From NCBI GenBank assembly GCA_004802705.1, contig SGPL01000045.1, positions 90,193 to 100,878 on the forward strand: a DNA stretch of 10,686 bases, read 5' to 3'. Positions 1 through 8,700 of this stretch are shown here, piece by piece. Source of the DNA: Bondarzewia mesenterica (taxonomy: Eukaryota > Basidiomycota > Agaricomycetes > Russulales > Bondarzewiaceae). Position numbers and translations under genes: made by a program. The notes under the pieces were generated by a model that worked only from the letters and a program-made list of their open reading frames with translations, had not been told where the DNA came from and made no database searches. The stretch's first letter is position 1; each line of letters opens with the position of its first letter.

Positions 1-456
1 AGTGAGGCGTGCGGACGAGTCACCATCACTCTACACTAATTCCACGTTCTGTTTGGATCTCGATTCAATCTGTCTNGTNTTCTCCCTAGGTACCTCATCC
101 CACCTTCCTCTGCAAACATATGTTCTGAAACTTTTGCTCCTNGTTTGACTTACAAGATACATGGGACCAGTCTACCCANCGTCCCATGGGTCCGTCTGCC
201 NAGTTGACGAGGAGACCCGAATCCCGATCGATCTCACAAGAGCGCATCACACGATGAGTTAGNAAAAGAAGTACAAAACNAGNAAAGTCCGCAAGCGCAA
301 CTCTATAAGTCCATTCCGAACCCACATGACAACTCTAAAATCTACACACAAACAAACACGCAACAAGACAAGAAAGCCAGACAAATAAGAATCATCAGTT
401 ATCAGCGTAAAGTCAGGGGGGGAAGCGTCCGCAGGATNACGTCAATCCCAAAATAA
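1..456. other. 3' flank of the serine dehydratase gene; no gene recognised
   Basis: Downstream of the minus-strand stop codon at 457-459 this stretch holds no reading frame I recognise. It carries 10 isolated N bases (76, 79, 142, 179, 201, 263, 280, 283, 438 and one near the left of this set at most), so frames here are unreliable. It should contain the dehydratase 3' UTR and poly(A) site, but I see no clear AATAAA on the minus strand. A good minus-strand splice acceptor (GTGTGTAG, ending at 342) lies here and could act as an alternative last acceptor. A weak minus-strand open stretch (95-325) matches no family I know. Confidence 0.6.
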
Positions 457-460
457 TCAG
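457..460 (-). other. 4-nt terminal coding exon: last base of the C-terminal Cys codon plus stop
   Basis: Exon 22 ends ..CCT GCA TG at 525, before donor GTGTGT. The nearest usable acceptor is TAANAG ending at 461 (N at 463), and the exon then reads C TGA. This restores TGC, so the protein ends VPAC, the conserved family C-terminus. A TACTGAT branch-point-like motif lies in the 64-nt intron. The unread base falls in the acceptor, so the NAG is probable rather than proven. Confidence 0.75.
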
Positions 461-3400
461 CTNTTACATTAAATTGCGAAAGCCATCAGTACGACGATTC
501 GCGAGCANCACAAGGAGCACACACCATGCAGGCACTGTCAATGGAATCTTCACAGTGGTCTGTCAAAAAAATCAATATAAAAAAAGGTGAGAAAACGCTC
601 TCGACACCGAAACAACCGAAAAGATCAGGCCCCAAAAAAGACAACTCACAGCAAGACCCTGAAAAGGATGCACCCCATCAGCAAGCATGCCCGCAACAGT
701 CGAGAGAACACAGCGCAACTTACCGAAAGGCTCGTCTCCTTATACTTCACGCTCATGTCTGCGGCAGTCAGACGCATGGCCTCNATGGCCTCGTCGAGCG
801 TGACGCTGTACACGCCGTCAGCCGCCATCGACAGCTGGGCCGCNGTCACCGCTTTCACGGCTATATGCACCGCAAGCACGCAAGTCAGCTAGTCGACGAA
901 CTGGCAATTCTGTGGATCNGCATCGTACCTCCGAGACTGTTACGCTCCTACAGTAGAATCATCNGCATGTGATATCAAAATCGAGGAGGATGGGAATGGA
1001 AGGCTCACGATACAAGGAACTTGGACGAGGCCATCAATGGGGTCGCAGGTNAGTCCGAGGTTGTGCTCTACGTGGATATCAGCAGAAAGAAACGCGACAG
1101 ACGCANGCCGAGAGCATACCGATACCGATTTCCGCAGCNTGGAGCACGGTCTCAGGTGAAGCTACGCAGAAAAANAANGAATTTGAGTTCAAGTGAGTCN
1201 AACGATACGAGAATTCAAAACAAGACTTACCGCCCATGCACGCTGCAAACCCAGCACTGGCCATGGANCANGCAACTGGACCGCGAGGACATTAGAAACC
1301 TCGACGCCCATCACACACAAGCCACACGTACCTCCAACCTCCGCCTGACATCCACCTTCCGCAGCAGAGATCGTGCTGCCGCGCTTGAACAGCATGCCTA
1401 TGGCCTGTCCGACCCACAATCAAACNGTTNGGACTGCCGACTCCGACTTCCGAAAAAAAAAGTCAAAGCCAACTCACCGAGGCCGTCAGCAAGAAAGTGA
1501 TGACCGACTTTTCCGGGTCGTCGCTGACGAACTGTTTGCACTCTCATGAGCACACGCTCGACGCGTCAGTGGAAAAGACACGGACTTCGACGATGTACTT
1601 GAGCACGGCGGGGATGACACCTGCAGCGCCGTTCGTGGGCGACGTGACGATGCGTCCGCCGCTAGCATTCACCTCGTTGACCGCGATAGCATAGCACGAC
1701 AAGAAATCCATTGCCGGGATCATCGTCTTGCGCTGATGGCATTGAACAACAAGCGCTTCATGTCAGCATGACAACATTATACGAGACGGATCGACTGACA
1801 GGCGGCTCAGGCAACACCGGATGATCGAGCTGTCCAATGACTCTCGTCGCTCGGGCACGTCTCCTCCCCATCATGTGTTTCTCAATGCTCGCAATTGAAG
1901 CAGACGTCGCCTCCGGCGCACTCGCTTTCTCTGCCTCAGGTGCATCTATTGATCCCGCAGGGACTTCACCACTCCGGATAGCCGCAAAATGAGGCATCGT
2001 GAGGCCTGGATAGAACCTTGACAACGAGCATAAGAAGAAAAAAAAAGGAAAAGGAGGATCAGAGAGCTGCTTTCATCGACGGGTTCCAAAAAAGGAGGGC
2101 AAATTGCGAATCTTGGTTGATAGAGAAGAGTGCTTACCCCCGCATAAGGCGCCTATAAAGCATGGGCGCCCTCCGCCGCAAGCGCAATCTACCCGGGAGC
2201 GTAGTCTCCGTCGAGTGAACGCCGGAACGTATACAGTCGTCCATGACGCTCCAAATGCGCATCAGCTGTTCGCCCGCAGCGACGTCGCATCACTCATTAG
2301 CCCCGCCCATAAACCCAGATATACGCACATGTCAACAGACTAGCCTACCTTGCTGTGTATTTCTTCGTCCGAGAGTCCGAACGAGCGCTCGTTATCGTAC
2401 ACAATTTGCGCTATTGTCATCTAGAACAGCAACGCGAAGAACGGTGGAAACCCGTCAGCCACCGTCGTGAACATGAAACATGAGCACGCATTTCGAGAGG
2501 CGACACGGAGGGGACACATGGTAGGTGCCTTCCCGTCCTGTCCCTGCCTCGCAAAAAAAGAGGGCTATTAAGCATAAAAAAAAGGGGGGAGGGCTACGCT
2601 GGCGTTCTCGATCCGCTCTCCCAAATTTCATCTTGCCCGATGTAGTAATAGTGAAGTGAACATGTCCCAAAACGCCGAGGAGGTCATCTCAAGAGACCAT
2701 CCATTCCACCGCCGCCCGACCCTTTCCCATCTCTTTTTGGGGAGAGAGAAGACCCTGCAGCGACGATGCGACCCAAAGACCGAGGTACTTGGACTTACAT
2801 TGTGCTTCCTCGTCAGGGCGAGAAGGGTGTCACCCGACTTGAAAGGGTGGTGAGGCTGCTCGTCTTCGGGTGCCGACCTACCGCCTTCGGTCGGGTCTGA
2901 AAGACTGTGTGACTGGTGCAAACGGGCATTGTGCACGACGCTCTTATCGACGCCTTTGTAGAACAGGTTCTCGTCGACTACGCGTGCCACGGACGAGCAA
3001 AAAAAGCAACAGGAAGAACTTGTCAACCCATGTGATACAGATAGAACAGCACCCACTCACCCTTGGTCTTCTCGTTCACCACAAACCCTCCTCCCACGCT
3101 GCGTTCCCCATTCAATCACATCCCATGAGCCCCGAGAAAGAGTGAATGGGGGCGTGGGTCGACACGGACCTGAAATATTCATTCGTCGCCAGCAAGTCGC
3201 CCTTCTCATCAAAGCAGGAGAACCGCATCCCGTTTGGATGGGTCTTGAGCACCTGGTCCCAGCGCCAGACCATGTCCCTGTCCATATCGTATTCGATCCG
3301 GTGCTTCCCGCCGAGCATGAGTATCTTGTTCGCCTGGATCGCGGCATAGCGCGAGGGGATGGTCCCCGTGTCGATCGTCTCTGGGTCGGAGCCTGTACGT

Positions 3401-4348
3401 ACCCCGTCCAAAACCAAAAATGCAGGTTTACAGCAGAATTTTGGTTTTCATTAGTCTCCTGTCCGTGATGGTGATCCCAAGCAGAGCATAGCCACCTTCT
3501 AAACCCAATAGGATAGCCTGCGGAGTATGATGGCTAGACCCATGGACACAAACGAAGAACAATGGACCCTAAGATCAATTGTCGAGCAAAAAAGGAAGTA
3601 GGAAGTAGGTCCCCCGTACCCTTTGCCTAGCAACCGAGCACATCCATTCAGGTGTCAACGATCATTGGAAAATCGAAGGAGAAGGCAAGCGAGGGTGCTT
3701 CATGACAAGATCTTACCTGTCGCAGCAAGTGATCCATATCTAAAACCGTGTCATTCATTCCCTCTTTCTTTCGGGGGCAGTGAGAATGTAATAAAGAACC
3801 ACGCACAACGCCACCTTGACTGTTTTCACCTGAATCCAGTCCGTCAGCATGTCTTCAGGCCTCAGGCCTCAGGGCCGAGACTCGTGCCATTTAATTAGAA
3901 TTCAGACCTTCTCGAGCAGATTCAATTCCAACAAATCATTGATGAAAATCTTCCCAGCGCGCATGGGGCCCACGGTGTGCGAGCTGCTGGGTCCCACTGC
4001 ACCACGCACCCCCACAAAATTTCAACCCGCGGCCGGTCGGCGAGGATGTGCGTGGCAAGACTCACCACCGATACTGAACAAATCGAAAGTCGAGATCACC
4101 GCATGCTCTGGCCTGTCGAGCTCCGCGCCAGCAGCGTCATCCGGATCTGCGTCGGATTCTTCCTTGCGCAGCGACGCGAGCGAGCTGCCGCCACCCAGCG
4201 CGCGCAAAACGGCTGATGTAGACACCGCACGGCGCGTGAGGATGCTCAGTCCTGTCTTTTTCGAGGAGTACGCTGGAGTTGCAGTGGGCACCAGATGCAG
4301 GGTAGGAACACGGTGTGAGACACGACGGACGGCGGTCCTGCCGAGCAT
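457..4348 (-). CDS. L-serine dehydratase (L-serine ammonia-lyase), iron-sulfur SdaA/SdaB type, 23 exons
   Basis: Predicted to deaminate L-serine to pyruvate and ammonia with a [4Fe-4S] cluster; this is not the PLP-dependent CHA1 type. Exons, 5' to 3': 4348-4066, 3996-3908, 3829-3807, 3739-3717, 3626-3620, 3533-3496, 3392-3170, 3098-3061, 2977-2799, 2420-2349, 2265-2138, 2016-1800, 1732-1586, 1531-1478, 1404-1332, 1275-1231, 1161-1120, 1067-1009, 947-929, 860-724, 658-650, 559-525, 460-457. They give 1944 nt, 647 residues plus stop, no internal stop, all GT..AG. Beta domain (about 84-235): [25 protein letters not shown] (95-109), [16 protein letters not shown] (132-147), HPNGMRF. Alpha domain (about 290-640): [16 protein letters not shown] (448-463), [11 protein letters not shown] (471-481), [49 protein letters not shown] 4348 is the first in-frame ATG; an upstream GTG (4369) is less likely. 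The arginine-rich, acid-poor N-terminus suggests mitochondrial import. It is a homologue of bacterial sdaA/sdaB. Confidence 0.93.
650..658 (-). other. 9-nt microexon (exon 21), encodes Gly-Leu-Ala
   Basis: GGTCTTGCT sits between TTTTCAG and GTGAGT, both strong sites, with introns of 65 and 90 nt on either side. It is phase 0 at both ends. It supplies residues 633-635, joining ..YKETSLS to [12 protein letters not shown], so the join reads SLSGLATTVKIPL as expected for fungal members of the family. Because it is symmetric, skipping would remove only three residues. Confidence 0.85.
1009..1404 (-). other. Exons 15-18: predicted [4Fe-4S] cysteine block
   Basis: Spliced exons 1404-1332, 1275-1231, 1161-1120 and 1067-1009 encode Cys526 (EGGC), Cys568 (GLTC) and Cys579 (VQVPC). 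Their spacing is 42 and 11 residues. From memory, the cluster cysteines of the Legionella enzyme (343, 385, 396) have the same spacing. Three N bases fall in codons: GCN is Ala whatever the base, CTN is Leu, TGN is probably Cys534 and CAN is Gln or His. The introns here are 52-69 nt. Confidence 0.82.
2421..2798 (-). other. Long intron 9 (378 nt) of the serine dehydratase
   Basis: Donor GTAAGT follows ..LTRKHN and acceptor TTCTAG precedes [12 protein letters not shown]; the protein join is continuous in both phase and motif. The intron is more than four times the median of its neighbours. It carries T-rich runs on the minus strand and a GCTGAC branch-like motif near its 3' end. I found no exon, tRNA or convincing C/D or H/ACA snoRNA motifs in it. 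Confidence 0.8.
3620..3626 (-). other. 7-nt microexon (exon 5) of the serine dehydratase
   Basis: GCAAAGG lies between an acceptor (TTGCTAG) and a donor (GTACGG), flanked by introns of 90 and 86 nt. It enters in phase 1 and leaves in phase 2. Joined to exon 4 (ends ..ACAG) and exon 6 (starts CCATCATACT) it gives T-G-K-G-H-H-T-P-Q, the conserved turn of the beta domain. Bacterial SdaA proteins, as I remember the family, also have GKGHHT here. Skipping it would shift the frame. Confidence 0.8.
3856..3876. repeat. Three-copy 7-nt tandem repeat in dehydratase intron 2
   Basis: Two exact copies of CAGGCCT are followed by one near copy, CAGGGCC. It lies inside the 78-nt intron 2 (3830-3907). On the transcribed minus strand it gives repeated CTGAG units, which resemble branch-point cores. 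Confidence 0.7.
4066..4348 (-). other. Exon 1: presequence-like N-terminus leading into the beta domain
   Basis: About the first 55 residues are rich in Arg, Ser, Thr and Ala with no acidic residue ([14 protein letters not shown] and onwards, later [16 protein letters not shown]). Bacterial SdaA starts directly at the ISxFD motif, which here begins near residue 84. The extra segment resembles a mitochondrial targeting peptide. A short acidic stretch ([10 protein letters not shown]) separates it from the catalytic part. The exon ends at a strong donor, GTGAGT, in phase 1, splitting the first Val codon of [11 protein letters not shown]. Confidence 0.75.
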
Positions 4349-5784
4349 GACTTGATTGCGAATCGCCACGAGACGCGGAAGGATAAGTCACGAACGGGAA
4401 CAAGGATGCCGAGTATGACACGCAGTGCCGAGAGTGAGTGAGCGTAAGAAAATAACGTTAATAAGAGACAGGATCGAGGATATACAAAATATTGTTTTGG
4501 TGACTCGTTGACAGTACGACGCAGAGCTCAGGTTGGGTTGGTTCAGCGGTTGGTTTGATCTCCGCGGCCTTATCAGCTCATCTCGCGGCTATGGCCAATT
4601 ACGAACACCAAGCTTCACAGCGGTCTTCCGCCGGTCCCTTTGAACAATTTGTAGTATGTAGACATCCTGTATGTACGAAAATCATGTAAAGAGACGATCG
4701 TATGCATGGTTATCGGGGACATGAATGTGCAACTGTCGGAGGAGTTTCGTAACGTCCCCTAGATGTCCAAGCAGGCTTGTGCAAGAAATTCGGGTGATTC
4801 TTTGAGGTATGACCGCACGTCGAACACTGCAGAGGGGACGTTGAATTGGAACAAAGTGGAAGGACCGGCAAATTTTCGCAGAAGGCTGCTCAGACTTCAT
4901 TAAAAACAGCATGAAATTATACCTCGGAGTCGCGTGCAGTACGGGTGGGCGTACGGATCACAAGAAGTCGACCGTAAGCCCGCGTCTCGAGTCTCGACCT
5001 GAGTTTCGGCCGCGGGCAACAAGTACTTAGTATTTATTCATGGTCGCCGTAAGTGTGTTGTGAGAGCAAAAGGGCCCGACTGTCGTTCCGCTGAGAATTC
5101 TGATGGGCAGCGGCGGAAAGGGGGAGGGGAGATGAAGCGCTGGAAAATTGCGACATGAAAGAAGAACGTTTGGAGCAGGTGTCTTACCTGGGCCTGAACG
5201 GCGGGGAGAGATGGACGTATAGAGCAAAGTCGGGAAGACTCATGAGCAGAGAAAGCCCCAAGGGAGATGTGTTACCGAGATAGGAACGTCGCGGGGAGGG
5301 TGGGGGGAACGAAGAGATGCCCGACTTCGCCGTAGAGGTTTGTTGAATGTCGAAGGACCGGAAGGCTACGGCAGATAGCATCGCATGGCAACTTGATAGA
5401 AAGTGTCAAAGTAGCGATACCGTATCAGCGCGTGGCAGACGGAGGCTCGAGGGCATGAATACTGTTGATCAATCTGCTCAAAGGGTTTCGTGGAGATGTC
5501 GGACGAGGTTGGCATTCGGGGAGAGGACACGTGAGCGTGATGGGGAAATGAGGATTGCTCCGTTTGTTTTAGCCACCGACGTGCCACAGCGCCGCCCCCC
5601 TCCCCTCCCCCCAGTACATATCCCTCCCCTGGTGTTCTTTCTCTCTTTCTCTCTCTCTTTTTCCCTCTTTTTGTCGGGCACAACAGACGGGGAAAGCGCG
5701 CTCGAAGAAGCTCGGTCGTATCGCTCCGTCCTCGGCGCAAGATCTGCCCGGTGACCCTTGGCGTTTATATTCAGTCGATACGAC
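4349..5784. promoter_or_regulatory. Divergent intergenic region between the dehydratase and BEM3 genes
   Basis: This 1.4-kb region separates two head-to-head start codons and must contain both promoters and 5' UTRs. It has no reading frame with recognisable protein similarity; the longest is a 135-codon plus-strand frame (5347-5754) of low-complexity Arg/Ser/Pro make-up. On the minus strand a perfect donor, CAG|GTAAGA, occurs at 5187, with an acceptor TTTTCCAG 48 nt on, so a 5' UTR intron or upstream exon is possible but unproven. I recognise no TATA box at a convincing distance. Confidence 0.6.
5587..5672 (+). promoter_or_regulatory. Pyrimidine-rich tracts upstream of BEM3, probable core promoter
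   Basis: A C-rich run (about 5590-5612) and a CT/T run (5635-5672) lie 113-195 nt before the BEM3 start codon. CT-rich blocks just upstream of transcription starts are common in fungal promoters. The TTTATATT at 5764 is too close to the ATG (about 14-21 nt) to be a functional TATA box. The assignment is by composition and position only. Confidence 0.45.
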
Positions 5785-8700
5785 ATGGCCTCGATTGATC
5801 AACCGGCTGCCATCATGAGCGGTGGCACCCATACTCCTCCAAGACGTCCAAACGACCCTCTACCTCCCTTGTCCTCCCAGCATTCTGCACAATCCTTGCT
5901 CGCCAATCGTCACGCCCAACCTGTCGCGTCAGCTTCCAGCCAACCCGTCTCCATCGAATCTCTTCTAGCCGCACACGCCAACTCGTCCAACCCTGCCATC
6001 GCGGCGCTCACCCAGATTCTCGCCGAGCGCAACACCCTCTCCTCTCAAAACGCTCAGCTCTGGAAACACATTGAAAAGCACCGCGCCGCTTACTCGCACG
6101 TCAACAAAGATCTCGAGAGAGTCAGAGCCGAGCGGGATGCGTACAGGGCAAAGTTGCAGGCACTTGGTGAGAACGTAGACGTCGTGCTCAAGTCAAGCAG
6201 GGACAGGGAAAAGGCACTCAGAGCGTCTTCGTCTGCGTCCGGTCTTCGTTCGAGCGAGAAATCCACCCCACAGACTTTGTCGCAACCCAGAGCGGACCCC
6301 GTCCGACATCAATCAGACGATCCAAGTACGTCTATCTTTTCTTTGGCATGATTCCTGTCCTCTTTCTGCACGCGCATCTCCACGTCGCTTTGTCCTTGCG
6401 GCCGGGCACATCCGTTTTCGCCTGATTTTTTCAGGGCAATCCACTGTCTCCCTCTATCGCTTTTGCTTTTTATGATTCTGAACTGTATACTACTCTTGAC
6501 AGGCCATCGAGACGAGCTCGCGTCGCGCGACCGCCCAAATCCCATTGTTACCGTCTCCCACTCTCCTTCGACACCCAATCCCCCCTCAGCGGCAGGAGCT
6601 CCATCTGATCTCTCTGTCACAGCATCTGCATCTACATCTATATCAAACCCCGTTCATCCGCCACCTCGATCAGACTCTGTGCATGCTGATATCCTCTCCC
6701 AGTCATTTAAACCGTTGTTCATCCCCATCCCCCAACCCTCTTCTCAACCACCTAGCGCTTCTGGATTCTCGGCGAACGAACTGGCCATTCAGTTTCCCAA
6801 ATCCCACGCCGCAAACGACACACCAAGGCCTATCGGGCACTCGCGTGGACCCTCAGCTCAGTTGATACCAGAATCCTTGCAACCAGGCCAAAGTATGCCA
6901 TCCGTTCATCACTCGACGTCCAACCTTTCTCTCCCCATGGACACGCGTCCACACATGCTTTCGCGCGACTCCCGCGTTTCGCTCCCAGACGAGGCAAAGC
7001 GCTACATCACCACCATGACCGACTCCCCGCTCACCAGCCCTCGATGGCGTGAACACAGCCATAGCCGAACCAGCTCACCTGCGCCCTCCAGCCATAATCC
7101 AGCGGCCGCGCAAGAGCTCAACATCGACAAACCGCCAGCGCGGAAGGACCTGTCAGACGGTGGCGAGTTTTTGGATTTGGATTTGGATGACGAGGAAGAC
7201 AGCGTCGACGACTCAATCAACGAACAGAGCTCTATCTCCACGAGCCCTATTGAATTGGAGAGAGAGCCGAGCGATCATCAGACCGAGGACAAGGCACGCG
7301 GCACAGCAGCCGAGGATTTTCCACTGCCTCCATTCACGCATCCGAATACACCAATCACCAGCGAACCCAGTTCTCTGCTGCGACAACAGCAGCAGGCACA
7401 AATGCAAGCCCTAGGCTATTCCCAAGCTGTCACAATCGAGCAGAACCGCCACGCAGACACCCCGACGACTCCCACTGCCAACTCGTACAACCCGCACATG
7501 TCCTTCAATTCGACCACGTCCGTCATCACCTCTGTCATCCCACCCCAATCTGGTCAACCTGCCTTCCGCGCCCTCCCGCTCCTTCCTCATGACCTCCCGA
7601 GGACTAGAATACAGGTGACGAATTCGACCATCCGCCCGAACGACCGAGGCAAGGATGTGCTTTCCTTCATCGTGAGCGTGGATCCGGGGAACGGAAAGGA
7701 ACCTTGGATCATCGAGAAGTTGTATAGCGACGTGTTGGGGCTTGATCAGCGGGCGAGAGCAAGGGTGGGGAAGAACGTGGGGAAGAAAATTGCGAATTTG
7801 CCGGATGGAAAGTTGTGGAGGGATCATGCGCCGTCCAAGGTTGACCAACGCAAGGTGTGTCGTCATCACTCTTTATACTGATTTCCCATCCTGAATCACT
7901 ACCTTGGGTCAACCATCAACTTTGCAGGCCGTACTGGAATATTATCTGCAGACGCTCATCAGCCTGCCCGTCAAGTACAACGACGAGATTATCGCATTTC
8001 TGACTTCTGACATTATCAAGGGGACGCACAAGCCAGTCTCCCGCGAAGGGTACAAGGAGGGCTATCTGACGAAGCGTGGTAAGAACTTTGGCGGATGGAA
8101 AACGCGGTTTTTCGTACTACAAGGACCGGTGCTGGAATACTTCGAAAGCGTGCGTTTATATCCATCCTTTCACCCTCGATGGCTAGCGCATTGACGTTCC
8201 TGATATATAGCGAGGTGGCACCCACCTGAGTTCCATCACCATCACTGGCGCTCAGATTGGACGGCAACAAAAGTCAGCTGACAGGCGCGAATCTGATGAA
8301 GAAAATGAATATCGCCACGCGTTTCTCATCATCGAGCCGAAGAAGGCCAGTACAGGAGTTATTGCCCGGCACGTTCTCTGTGCGGAGAGTGACGAGGACC
8401 GAGACAATTGGGTCGATGTGCTGGTCCGCTACGTGTCTGGCTCCTACAGCGAAGAGCAGCTCCCAGCGGATCAGAGCTCGCTGACGCTCAACATTTCCGC
8501 AGCATCGGCGTCTTCGATGGTCATCAGTCAGCCGCGCTCAAGTATAAGCTCCAATCCGCCTACGGACCTGGCACCGTCCCCAATTACTCGCGACAAACGA
8601 CAAGTCGGTCGCGCGATGTCCAAAGACGATATTTCAGTCGCGCACGCCGTACCTCTGTCGCAGTTGTCGCAGGATCCTGCCAACGCCAAGCTTTTTCACA

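Noticed and set aside
95..325. Minus-strand 76-codon frame as a gene downstream of the dehydratase
   Set aside because: Several N bases, no recognisable motif, and it sits where the 3' UTR is expected.
526..1500. Plus-strand frames over the left part of the window
   Set aside because: They are antisense shadows of the dehydratase exons, contain N bases and resemble no family.
2421..2798. C/D-box snoRNA inside the long intron
   Set aside because: Only partial box-like words, badly spaced and without terminal pairing.
2628..3056. Minus-strand 142-codon frame as a separate gene
   Set aside because: Only its part at 2977-2799 is coding (dehydratase exon 9); the rest reads into introns 8 and 9.
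3142..3468. Plus-strand 108-codon frame
   Set aside because: It lies opposite dehydratase exon 7, whose minus-strand translation has clear family similarity.
3515..3533. GKGHHTPQ read as an anomaly against the GKGHMTPQ I first expected
   Set aside because: Bacterial SdaA proteins, as I recall them, also have GKGHHT, so this is a normal family variant.
457..4348. Dehydratase as a decayed pseudogene, because single-frame pieces are short and broken by stops
   Set aside because: Every break falls at a GT..AG intron with matching phase, and all catalytic motifs and the cluster cysteines survive.
5758..5784. Upstream extension of BEM3 from the TTG at 5758
   Set aside because: TTG starts are not expected in fungal nuclear genes; the ATG at 5785 has good context.
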